DNA of 49,216 nucleotides. Origin: Bacteroidaceae bacterium. GTDB taxonomy: Bacteria > Bacteroidota > Bacteroidia > Bacteroidales > Bacteroidaceae. The notes under the pieces are model-generated. The model searched no databases, had not been told where the DNA came from, and saw nothing but the letters and a program-made list of their open reading frames with translations. The translations under genes were made by a program, and so were the position numbers. This document shows positions 17,580-25,279 of the stretch, piece by piece (positions within the stretch are counted from its first letter, which is position 1; every line of letters begins with the position of its first letter). The stretch is taken from positions 1-49,216 of the forward strand of contig JAFZDY010000041.1 of NCBI GenBank assembly GCA_017560945.1, read 5' to 3'.

Positions 17580-17614
17580 CCCCCTCCCTAGAGGGAGGGT
17601 CGGGGTGGGTCTTC
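17580..17614. repeat. GC-rich palindromic module at the 3' end of the 7TM-HD gene
   Basis: ccccctccctagagggaggg then tcggggtgggtctt. It is the inverted partner of the 17509-17542 copy, 37 bp away, so the two form a larger inverted repeat between the 7TM-HD stop (17614) and the priA start (17560). Confidence 0.85.
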
Positions 17615-19692
17615 TATTTTTTCAATTCCGGATAACTGATGCGGGTGTGATAGACAGTCTTCAGTTTCTCCTTGAACACGGCCTTTATAGTCTCTATGGC
17701 ACGGAAGGTGATGGGGCATTGGCGGAAGGCTCCTTCGGCCACTTGGGAGTCGATGAGTTTCTCCACCAGGTTGCTGATGCTCTCCTCGGTGTACTCCGCA
17801 AGGCTACGCGAGGCGGCCTCCACGGTGTCGGCCATCATTAGGATAGCCTCCTCCTGTGTGGAGGGGTTAGGCCCTGGATAGGTGAAGAGAGACTTGTCCA
17901 CCTCTTTTTCGGGGTGGGCATTTTGTTCGGATACGTAGAAGTATTTCGTCATACCCACTCCGTGGTGGCTACTGATGAAGTTTCGTATCACCTCGGGTAA
18001 GTTGTGCTTGTCCGCCAGTTTCAGTCCGTCGGTCACGTGGTTGATGATGATGTGCGCGCTCTCGGTGAAGGTGAGGGTGGTGTGCGGATTCACACCCGAC
18101 TGATTTTCAGTGAAGAACACAGGATTTTCTATCTTGCCTATGTCGTGATAGAGTGCGCCTGTACGCACCAGTTGGCTATTGGCTCCTATCTCGCGTGCGG
18201 CTTCGGCGGCCAGGTTAGCCACTTGCAACGAGTGTTGGAATGTGCCAGGTGCCACCTCCGACATCTTGCGCAGGAGCGGAGTGTTGATGTTGGACAACTC
18301 TACCAATGTCACGTTACTGGTAAAGCCGAAGGTCTTTTCCAACAGGAACAATAGCGGGTAGGTAAAGAGTAACAGGATGCCATTGACGATGAGCGACAAA
18401 TACATACTGGTGTCCAACTTCGTCAAGTCATCGGTGTGGATGAGTTCGTAGGCAAAGTACGTCAACATCATTGAAAGGCTCACTAACAGGGCTGCTCGCA
18501 CAAGTTGTGAGCGTTGCGACAATTCGCGCAGACTATAGATGCCCACCAATCCGCCGATGGAATGTACGAGCAGAAACTCGTACGGATAGCGCAATACCAT
18601 AGAGCAGAGCAATAGCATGATGATGTTTGCCATGAAGGCCGTGCGCGAATCCATGAACACTCGCACGATGATGGGCACCATGGCAAAGGGGATGAGGTAG
18701 ACGTTGAGGATGCTGTTTATCACCATCAGCGATGTGATGATGGGGAAGAACACGATGAGGCCCATCAGCAACAGTATGGTACGCTTGCGAGCATAGTAGT
18801 TGCGGCGGAAGAGGTCGAGATACAGCATGAAGAGGGTAACCAATATGCCCACAAAGAGTATCTGTCCGGCCAATGTCAATCGCTTTTGGGCGGCCGTTTC
18901 GCTACGCTTTTTCATCTCCTTGCTCAGCGATTGCAGGATGTCGTAGGTGTGTTGGTCAATGATTTCGCCTCTGTCGATAATCTTGGTACCATTGATGACC
19001 ATGCCACTGCTCCACGACACGGTGGCGAGCAACTCCTGTTCGGCTGCTTGTGATTTCTCCTTGTCATACACCATGTTAGGGCTCACGAACTCCTGCAAGT
19101 TGCATTGTTGCATGATTTGCAGGTCGAATTGTGCGATGTCGGAGTGAATGAGTTCCTTGTATGCCTCCTTCACGGTCAGCAACGAGGCCACCTTCACTGG
19201 GCGGGCTGTATTGTTCTCGGCCAGCATGATGGATTGTATGCTATCCGCTTTCAGCGTCGTCAACTCCTGGGTGTCTATGATGCCCTGTTCGTATATCTTG
19301 TCCAGGTTTTGCTGGATGTGGTTGTAGTACCTTTCTCCCTCGTTGCCTGGCAGGTTTCCCAGTGTCTCCTTCAGTGCCCCACGTGTGAAACTCTCGTGTA
19401 GTCTTCTTTGTTGGTCCAGTTTCACCTGATTCTCCTTGTCGAAGTAGGGATGAAATTGCTTCATCACACTGTCCTGCTCCTGCTTCACGGCCGCATCGTC
19501 CTTGTAGATGGGGAAGTCATAGGAGGCTATCAGTTGGCCATATCTCCATGGATGGTTAAGTTCAAACTGATAGGCGTAGTTTCTTTCGTGTGGATAGAAA
19601 TAGACAACGATGGCTATGGTGGCCAACGCAAGTGCTATGCGGTACATGATACCTGCACGGGTCAGGGGGTGACGGCTATTGTATCTGCTCAT
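17614..19692 (-). CDS. 7TM receptor with intracellular HD phosphohydrolase (PgpH-type)
   Basis: An inner-membrane protein of 692 residues. An N-terminal helix (about 17-33) is followed by an extracytoplasmic 7TMR-HDED domain (about 40-265), seven closely spaced helices (about 270-455) and a cytoplasmic HD domain. The HD metal ligands are visible: His487 in TFQHSLQVANLAAE, His516-Asp517 in LYHDIGKIENP, the HIIINHV and SSHHG histidines, and Asp622 in MMADTVEAASRS. PgpH in Listeria degrades cyclic di-AMP, and that is the likely reaction here by family; no sequence here shows the ligand. First gene of the run with priA and cysS. The gap upstream holds heptad repeats. Confidence 0.93.
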   Translation of the reverse strand: MSRYNSRHPLTRAGIMYRIALALATIAIVVYFYPHERNYAYQFELNHPWRYGQLIASYDFPIYKDDAAVKQEQDSVMKQFHPYFDKENQVKLDQQRRLHESFTRGALKETLGNLPGNEGERYYNHIQQNLDKIYEQGIIDTQELTTLKADSIQSIMLAENNTARPVKVASLLTVKEAYKELIHSDIAQFDLQIMQQCNLQEFVSPNMVYDKEKSQAAEQELLATVSWSSGMVINGTKIIDRGEIIDQHTYDILQSLSKEMKKRSETAAQKRLTLAGQILFVGILVTLFMLYLDLFRRNYYARKRTILLLMGLIVFFPIITSLMVINSILNVYLIPFAMVPIIVRVFMDSRTAFMANIIMLLLCSMVLRYPYEFLLVHSIGGLVGIYSLRELSQRSQLVRAALLVSLSMMLTYFAYELIHTDDLTKLDTSMYLSLIVNGILLLFTYPLLFLLEKTFGFTSNVTLVELSNINTPLLRKMSEVAPGTFQHSLQVANLAAEAAREIGANSQLVRTGALYHDIGKIENPVFFTENQSGVNPHTTLTFTESAHIIINHVTDGLKLADKHNLPEVIRNFISSHHGVGMTKYFYVSEQNAHPEKEVDKSLFTYPGPNPSTQEEAILMMADTVEAASRSLAEYTEESISNLVEKLIDSQVAEGAFRQCPITFRAIETIKAVFKEKLKTVYHTRISYPELKK

Positions 19693-19718
19693 GATTCTTT
19701 CTGTTTTTGGGGTTCTTG

Positions 19719-19860
19719 AGGTTCAAAGTTCAAGATTTAAAGTTAGTTCGCTATCGCTCATCAAGCTGCGCAAGTCAAGGTTCAAAGTTCAAAGTTCAAA
19801 GCTCATCGCCCATCGCTCATAACTCACAACTCATTGCTCACAGTTCATTGCCCTTTTCAT
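19719..19860. repeat. Heptad array, inverted 33-bp box and degenerate CTCAT words upstream of the 7TM-HD gene
   Basis: gttcaaagttcaagatttaa, then the dispersed box inverted (19744-19779: tagttcgctatcgctcatca then agctgcgcaagtcaa), three ttcaaag words, and a run of related words (gctcatcgcccatcgctcat then aactcacaactcattgctca). This low-complexity block fills most of the 19693-20059 gap, which otherwise holds only the gltX promoter. Confidence 0.7.
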
Positions 19861-20000
19861 CTCTCGTCCTTCGTCCCTAAAATTAAACTCTCTATACTCG
19901 TTTTGTCTTCGTTAATTTTCCATTTAACGGGGCTAAAGTACAAAAAAAAACAATAGAGCAACCTCTTTTTGCTCTGCAAACGGTTACTTCTCCTCATTTT

Positions 20001-20033
20001 TTTACTCTATTTCAGGAAAAAACCGTATTTTTG
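20001..20033 (+). promoter_or_regulatory. Candidate gltX promoter
   Basis: TATTTTTG (20026-20033) is a full match to the TAnnTTTG -7 box; TTTA (20001-20004) lies 21 bp upstream as a one-mismatch -33 box. Transcription would begin near 20040, about 20 nt before the ATG. Confidence 0.5.
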
Positions 20034-20059
20034 CCGAAAATTTATACAGTTTTATCATT

Positions 20060-21622
20060 ATGGCAGAGAGAAAAGTCCGGGTGCGTTTTGCCCCGAGTCC
20101 TACTGGTGCGTTGCACATTGGAGGTGTACGCACTGCGTTATATAACTATTTGTTTGCCCGTCAACATGGCGGCGAATTCATCTTCCGTATCGAGGATACC
20201 GACTCTAACCGTTTCGTACCTGGTGCCGAAGAATATATCATTGAATCATTCAAGTGGTTGGGCATCAAGTTTGACGAAGGTGTTAGTTTTGGTGGCAACT
20301 ATGGTCCTTATCGTCAGAGCGAGCGTCGCGACATCTACAAGCAGTATGTAAAGATGTTGCTCGATGCCGGTAAGGCTTATATGGCTTTCGATACTCCCGA
20401 GGAGTTGGATGCCAAGCGTGCCGAGGTGCAAAACTTCCAGTACGATGCCTCTACTCGTATGTCGATGCGCAACTCACTGGCCCTTCCTAAGGAAGAGGTT
20501 GATCGCCTGTTGGCCGAGGGACACCAGTATGTAGTACGTTTCCTCATCCAACCTGGTGAAGAGGTGCACGTGGACGACCTTATCCGTGGCGATGTAGTCA
20601 TCAACTCATCCATCCTCGACGACAAGGTACTCTATAAGTCAGCCGACGAACTTCCTACTTACCACTTGGCCAACATTGTGGACGACCATTTGATGGAAGT
20701 CTCTCACGTGATCCGTGGTGAGGAGTGGTTGCCTTCGGCTCCCTTGCATGTGTTGCTCTATCGTGCGTTTGGTTGGGAGGATACTATGCCTCGTTTTGCT
20801 CACCTTCCCTTGTTGCTCAAGCCCGAGGGTAATGGTAAACTTTCCAAGCGCGATGGTGACAAACTCGGTTTCCCCGTATTCCCCCTCGAGTGGCACGACC
20901 CCAAGTCGGGCGAAATCTCTTTAGGTTATCGCGAAGCCGGTTACTTGCCCGAGGCAGTTATCAACTTCCTTGCTCTGCTTGGATGGAATCCTGGAAACGA
21001 TCAGGAAATCATGTCACTCGACGAGATGGTACAACTCTTCGACCTCAGTAAGTGCTCTAAGAGTGGTGCACGCTTCGACTATGTAAAGGGTATTTGGTTC
21101 AATCACCAGTACCTCCTTCGCCAGGCCGACATTGATTGGGCACCCGAGTTCGACAAAGTTCTTCGTGCCAACGGCATCGAGTCAACTCCCGAGCGCGAAG
21201 CACAGGTGGTAGCCATGATGAAGCAAAAGGTAGTAGAGTACACCGACAAGTTGGGCAATAAGAAAAAGCGTAACATCAGCTTCGTGAGCGACTTGTGGCC
21301 ACTTTGCGACTTCTTCTTCCTCGCTCCTCAGACATACGATAAGGAGGGCGACAAGTTCATTCGTAAGAACTGGAAGGAAGAGACTGGAGCCGAGATGACC
21401 GAGTTGGCCAATTTGCTCGAAGGTCTCACCGACTTCTCAGTAGAGTCGCTTAAGCAAGCCGTGGATACATGGGCCGAGGCTGGTGAAAAGAAACCCTGGA
21501 ACCCCTGGCGCGTATGCCTCGTAGGTACAGGTCAAGGCCCCGACATGTACGAATTGGCTGCCTTCCTCGGTAAGGAAGAGACCATTAGCCGTATGCGTAA
21601 AGCGATTGAGGCACTTGCTTAA
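20060..21622 (+). CDS. gltX: Glutamyl-tRNA synthetase
   Basis: Charges tRNA-Glu in the cytoplasm. 520 residues, of the usual size. The class I nucleotide-binding motif [11 protein letters not shown] lies at 12-22 and the KMSKS equivalent KLSKR at 260-264; the ATG at 20060 opens [14 protein letters not shown], the expected N-terminus. Codon use is even and GC-rich relative to the permeases. It is followed after 105 bp of AT-rich repeat by the Kdo transferase gene in the same direction, so the two may be cotranscribed. Confidence 0.97.
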   Translation: MAERKVRVRFAPSPTGALHIGGVRTALYNYLFARQHGGEFIFRIEDTDSNRFVPGAEEYIIESFKWLGIKFDEGVSFGGNYGPYRQSERRDIYKQYVKMLLDAGKAYMAFDTPEELDAKRAEVQNFQYDASTRMSMRNSLALPKEEVDRLLAEGHQYVVRFLIQPGEEVHVDDLIRGDVVINSSILDDKVLYKSADELPTYHLANIVDDHLMEVSHVIRGEEWLPSAPLHVLLYRAFGWEDTMPRFAHLPLLLKPEGNGKLSKRDGDKLGFPVFPLEWHDPKSGEISLGYREAGYLPEAVINFLALLGWNPGNDQEIMSLDEMVQLFDLSKCSKSGARFDYVKGIWFNHQYLLRQADIDWAPEFDKVLRANGIESTPEREAQVVAMMKQKVVEYTDKLGNKKKRNISFVSDLWPLCDFFFLAPQTYDKEGDKFIRKNWKEETGAEMTELANLLEGLTDFSVESLKQAVDTWAEAGEKKPWNPWRVCLVGTGQGPDMYELAAFLGKEETISRMRKAIEALA

Positions 21623-21720
21623 ATTATGAAATATGAATTATGAGATATGAATTGTGTGTGAAATAACTCTGAAAATAAATGGAGGTTTTACTCACAATTC
21701 ATAATTCATAATTTAGAATT
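21623..21720. repeat. Imperfect inverted repeat between gltX and kdtA
   Basis: Words of the kind aaattatgaaatatgaatta and tgagatatgaattgtg on the left face cacaattcataattcataat and ttagaatt on the right, around a central 32-bp segment. It can fold as a long AT-rich hairpin; there is no GC-rich stem or T tract of a standard terminator. Confidence 0.65.
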
Positions 21721-21727
21721 AACAAAG

Positions 21728-22945
21728 ATGTACAACATAGCCATTTACTTCTACCTGCTGGCCATCAAGTTTGTTGGGTTGTTCAACAAGAAGGTAAAAC
21801 TCATGTGCCAGGGACACAAGCAGGTTTTCGATATCTTACGTCAGAGAAGAGACAAGGAAAGTCGTTATTTGTGGTTTCATGCCGCCTCGTTGGGCGAGTT
21901 TGAACAGGGTCGTCCGTTGATTGAACGCATCCGCAAGCAGTACCCTCAGTACAAGGTATTGCTCACCTTCTTTTCCCCCTCGGGATACGAGGTGCGCAAG
22001 AACTATGAGGGAGCCGACATCATCTGCTACCTTCCCTTGGACACTCCCCGCAACGTGCGTCGATTCCTCAACTTGGCCCGTCCGTCCATGACCTTCTTCA
22101 TCAAGTACGAGTTTTGGCAAAACTACATGAAGGCACTTCAGCATCGTGGTATTCCCACCTATAGTGTCTCCTCCATCTTCCGTCCCAACCAAGTGTTCTT
22201 CCGTTGGTACGGAGCCACCTACCGCAAGGTACTCACCCGCATCACCCACTTCTTTGTGCAAAACGAGGAATCAGTTCGCCTGCTTGCCTCTTGCGGCATT
22301 ACCAATGCTACTATCGTTGGCGACACCCGTTTCGATCGCGTGTTGGAAATCTTCCAAGCAGCCAAGCAACTCCCCTTGGTAGAGCGTTTCAAGGGCGATT
22401 GTCACAAAGTGCTTGTGGCAGGTAGTTCATGGCAACCCGATGAAGAACTCATCATCGATTACTTCAATCGTCACCCCGAGATGAAACTCATCATTGCCCC
22501 CCATGTGGTGAACGATAACCATTTGGCATGGATTGAGGGTAAACTCAACCGCCCCTCTATGCGCTACACCAAAGCCCTCGGTGCCGATCTTTCGCGTGTC
22601 GATTGCCTCATTATCGATTGCTACGGATTGCTCTCGTCCATTTACCGCTATGGCGAAATTTCCTACGTAGGTGGTGGCTTCGGCGTAGGTATTCACAATG
22701 TATTGGAGGCAGCCGTATATGGCATTCCCGTCCTCTTTGGCCCCAACAATCAACGTTTCCGCGAGGCGCGCCAACTCCTTGCCACTGGCGGAGCATTCGA
22801 GATTCACAACTCCACCGACTTCAATGCTACCATGGATCGCCTCTTTACCGACGAGGCTTTCCTTGCACAGAGCGGTGAGCGTGCAGGGCACTACGTGAGC
22901 GACAATGCTGGTGCCGCCGATGCCGTGTTGAAGGAGGTATTTTAA
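21728..22945 (+). CDS. waaA: 3-deoxy-D-manno-octulosonic acid (Kdo) transferase
   Basis: Transfers Kdo from CMP-Kdo to the lipid A precursor at the inner face of the inner membrane. 405 residues with a GT30/GT-B layout: an N-terminal membrane anchor (YFYLLAIKFVGLF), HAASLGEFEQGRPLIE with catalytic Glu57, the linker motif VGDTRFDRV, then AGSSWQPDEE and the C-terminal donor-binding stretch YVGGGFGVGIHNVLEAA. All are intact, so the organism makes Kdo-containing lipid A. Start ATG at 21728. No GC-rich terminator follows; the hairpin at 23001-23020 is the best candidate. Confidence 0.96.
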   Translation: MYNIAIYFYLLAIKFVGLFNKKVKLMCQGHKQVFDILRQRRDKESRYLWFHAASLGEFEQGRPLIERIRKQYPQYKVLLTFFSPSGYEVRKNYEGADIICYLPLDTPRNVRRFLNLARPSMTFFIKYEFWQNYMKALQHRGIPTYSVSSIFRPNQVFFRWYGATYRKVLTRITHFFVQNEESVRLLASCGITNATIVGDTRFDRVLEIFQAAKQLPLVERFKGDCHKVLVAGSSWQPDEELIIDYFNRHPEMKLIIAPHVVNDNHLAWIEGKLNRPSMRYTKALGADLSRVDCLIIDCYGLLSSIYRYGEISYVGGGFGVGIHNVLEAAVYGIPVLFGPNNQRFREARQLLATGGAFEIHNSTDFNATMDRLFTDEAFLAQSGERAGHYVSDNAGAADAVLKEVF

Positions 22946-22998
22946 ACTCCCAATTACTTGTAATAAGTAACTAATAACCTGCGCCGATTTTTTTGAGT

Positions 22999-23046
22999 GT
23001 CTGAAAAAAAGTTTTTTCAGGTAGGGGAAAAAATCAGCACAGGTAA
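22999..23046. repeat. 22-bp AT-rich repeat units downstream of waaA, with hairpin
   Basis: The hairpin CTGAAAAAA-AG-TTTTTTCAG (23001-23020) is followed by ggtaggggaaaaaatcagca, and the next unit opens with aggtaaatg, 22 bp on. The hairpin's own U-rich arm could help end the waaA transcript. Related to 8209-8274, 17107-17158 and 36368-36419. Confidence 0.6.
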
Positions 23047-23053
23047 ATGTTAG

Positions 23054-23182
23054 TTTTGTTAGATTGTCAAATTGTTAAAAAGTTAAATTAAGGTTTATGC
23101 AGTAATCCTTTTGCATTTTGCACAAATATCTCATGTCATAATTTGACTTTTTGACAAACTAACATTTGACAAGCTAACAAAA
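23054..23182. repeat. Imperfect inverted repeat, MITE-like
   Basis: The left arm 23054-23090 (ttttgttagattgtcaaatt...) pairs with the right arm 23139-23182, which reads the same on the other strand apart from an extra 7-bp ttagttt-like word. The arms are about 37 and 44 bp around a 48-bp centre. No coding capacity. It fills the gap between waaA and the lipoprotein gene. Confidence 0.6.
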
Positions 23183-23232
23183 GAAGTAAAAAAGTTACCA
23201 TGCAATGCCTTGAACTTTGAAGAATTCAAGAT

Positions 23233-24753
23233 TCAAGACTCGATTCTTTCTGCGCCAAGCCATTGTTTTATGCATTCTTCCGTACCATGATAGCTCGGAC
23301 GCATCATTGAACCATAGTTCACTATCACTCCTTCCCGATTTATGATGAAGTAGTAGGGAAGAGAGTTTACATTGAGCTGGTTGTAAAGTTTGTTAGACTC
23401 ATTACCATTAGGCCAGTCAATGGTCAACACATGTTCAATACCAGGTATATGCATTTCATAAGTATCTAAAACCTTCTTTACCAATTCCTTGTTATTGTTA
23501 TTACAGATGGAAATGAATACGATATCTTCTATGGAAAATTTCTGACGAAGTTCTTTTAAAGGTTTCATCTCATGCATGCATGGCGGGCATCCTGGATTCC
23601 AAAAATCTATATAAATCATCTTTCCTCGATGACTATTTAGAAGATTATAGAAACACTCCATGTAAGACATGGATTTAAGTGCTTTAACCCCATCCTGATA
23701 GTTTCCGTATAAGATGTAGTCGGATACAGGTTTGGGATTTTCTTGGTAATTCTTTTTTGATTGTTGAAGTTGTAAAACGGTATTGCGCAGATAAGGCGAC
23801 TTAACATATTGATCAAAGCATTCTTTATACTGATTGAAATAGGTGGTATCATTCAGCTCATAAAGGGAGGAAGCCAAACTTTGAGTATAGAGGTAAGGCA
23901 TGGCATGAGTATCTTTCATGGGAGAAAAGATATCGTCCATGGTTACAGTTTGGTCATGATTCTGAAAACGTTCGTTGATACGGAATAGGTATGAATATAT
24001 TTCTTTCGACAAACGGAAGTGAGCATTAGTAATCACTCGGTTGTCCAACAATAGTGAGGCTTCACCAAGTCGATTGGCATACCGATTAAGATCAAATCCT
24101 TCCATTCCATAAATTTGGCAATAAATCGCATATTGGAACAAAGCTGTATAATAATCCGCTTTTATCAGTTGGCTGATGTATTCTTTTACCTTCTCATTCG
24201 GTTGGTATTTGGTAACATACTCATCGTATCGGTGTAGCCTTTCTTGATATTCTTGTTCCATCAGTTGTTCGAATTCTTCATTGGTCGTGAAATCTTTCCA
24301 AATTCTGTAATCTTGAATATAGTATCCACCCTCAATGAAGGATGTGAATTGCTTGTTGAGCTCTGCTCCATTCCCATCGATAACAACATTTAGTAAGTCT
24401 TTAAAGTCTATTTCCAAATTGATGCTATCGCCAGGTTGCACATACAAATGTTCTATATAGGGATTGATAGCTACTTCACACATTTGGGAGTGAAGTTGAA
24501 AATTGAAATAAAAATTATTTTCCGAATTGATAAGGGAAGTATAAGTAATCTGTCCCTCGTCGAAGAATGGAAGTTCAAGTACAATATCATTGATATGTGG
24601 GTACAAGTCACGATTCTTTATGTGCCCAGAGATAAAGACTTTACCTTGCATAGGTACTTCCTCTGTCATAGTTTTCTCATGCTTACATCCGCATAGTAAC
24701 AGGATTGTTTGAATGATTGTTAATGTTACAATCAGTAAACTTTTCTTTCTCAT
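23233..24753 (-). CDS. Thioredoxin-fold (TlpA/AhpC-TSA-like) lipoprotein
   Basis: Probably a membrane-anchored periplasmic thiol-disulfide protein. From ATG 24753 it is 506 residues: a lipoprotein signal MRKKSLLIVTLTIIQTILLL ends in the lipobox LCGC (Cys23), then a DUF4369-like N-terminal region, a long helical middle, and a C-terminal thioredoxin fold with the redox motif CPPC at 389-392 (DFWNPGCPPC) and the cis-Pro stretch NSLPYYFIIN. An ATG 15 codons upstream (24798) would bury the signal and is less likely. The gene is clearly more AT-rich than gltX or waaA, which hints at transfer. It is monocistronic, with an unusual 22-bp palindrome array 90-110 bp upstream. Confidence 0.88.
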   Translation of the reverse strand: MRKKSLLIVTLTIIQTILLLCGCKHEKTMTEEVPMQGKVFISGHIKNRDLYPHINDIVLELPFFDEGQITYTSLINSENNFYFNFQLHSQMCEVAINPYIEHLYVQPGDSINLEIDFKDLLNVVIDGNGAELNKQFTSFIEGGYYIQDYRIWKDFTTNEEFEQLMEQEYQERLHRYDEYVTKYQPNEKVKEYISQLIKADYYTALFQYAIYCQIYGMEGFDLNRYANRLGEASLLLDNRVITNAHFRLSKEIYSYLFRINERFQNHDQTVTMDDIFSPMKDTHAMPYLYTQSLASSLYELNDTTYFNQYKECFDQYVKSPYLRNTVLQLQQSKKNYQENPKPVSDYILYGNYQDGVKALKSMSYMECFYNLLNSHRGKMIYIDFWNPGCPPCMHEMKPLKELRQKFSIEDIVFISICNNNNKELVKKVLDTYEMHIPGIEHVLTIDWPNGNESNKLYNQLNVNSLPYYFIINREGVIVNYGSMMRPSYHGTEECIKQWLGAERIES

Positions 24754-24840
24754 ATAAACTGCATTTTTATTAAAATCTTCAAATTTGGCAAAACTCATTG
24801 ATAATCAGTCAAAATTAGTACTCTTTTCAATTTCGTTTAA

Positions 24841-24950
24841 AAGATACTCCAGTACCAGTTAAGTGGTACTGCAGTACCACCGCATTGGTACTCGAGTACT
24901 ACATAAGTGGTACTGCAGTATCTCTTAAGTGGGATTCTGGTACTTATTAA
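24841..24950. promoter_or_regulatory. Array of five 22-bp units, each centred on a GTAC...GTAC palindrome
   Basis: Units start at 24841, 24863, 24885, 24907 and 24929. Their inner palindromes are TACTCCAGTA (imperfect), GGTACTGCAGTACC, GTACTCGAGTAC and TACTGCAGTA, centred at 24849.5, 24871.5, 24893.5 and 24915.5, exactly 22 bp apart; four units end in TAA. A degenerate sixth follows. The phase is two helical turns, as expected for side-by-side dimer sites. The array lies upstream of the lipoprotein gene (start 24753) and fits an operator array better than a transposon remnant. Confidence 0.6.
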
Positions 24951-25018
24951 GAGTATTCTGACAACTCTTTGTATTCAACGAATTCAAGGTTCAAAATTCA
25001 AGGAAAGGGGGCGGTCTC

Positions 25019-25118
25019 TGTCATCCTGAGAGAAGCGAAGGATCTGTGAACGTGAGCATGAGTAATCGAGAAAGTGGATGTAATCAGATCCTTCCTCCCG
25101 AAGGTCGTCAGGATGACA
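25019..25118. repeat. 100-bp inverted-repeat element (TGTCATCCTGA ends)
   Basis: The left arm 25019-25046 (tgtcatcctgagagaagcga then aggatctg) faces the right arm 25085-25118 (cagatccttcctcccgaagg then tcgtcaggatgaca), around a 38-bp centre. The ends TGTCATCCTGA / TCAGGATGACA pair perfectly. This TCATCCTGAG...GAAGGATCTG motif is familiar as a dispersed noncoding repeat in many bacteria. No reading frame is present. Confidence 0.75.
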
Positions 25119-25148
25119 AAAATGATATAGTCTGCAAATCATAATTAC

Positions 25149-25236
25149 TCAAGCAAAGCTCTCATCAAGCTACGCAAGTCAAAGTTCAAGGGAGGAAAGC
25201 ATACTACTCCTTCCCATAGAGGGGCATAGCGAGGGG
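25149..25236. repeat. Composite of 33-bp box variant, heptad words and GC-rich module
   Basis: ctcaagcaaagctctcatca then agctacgcaagtc (box variant), aaagttcaa, then gggaggaaagcatactactc and cttcccatagaggggcatag. The order box-heptads-module matches 30213-30275. It lies just downstream of the permease stop at 25280. Confidence 0.7.
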
Positions 25237-25279
25237 AGATAGTGTCCTATGCGACGGAGGTCAGTTGGGATGGGTTCTC

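Noticed and set aside
24754-24798. Upstream ATG for the lipoprotein gene
   Set aside because: It would add 15 mostly polar residues before a clean lipoprotein signal.
24841-24972. CRISPR array
   Set aside because: The 22-bp units follow each other directly with no spacers, and no cas gene is present.
25019-25118. Novel mobile element
   Set aside because: The TGTCATCCTGAG...AAGGATCTG palindrome is a familiar dispersed repeat type, so it is listed as a feature and not as a discovery.
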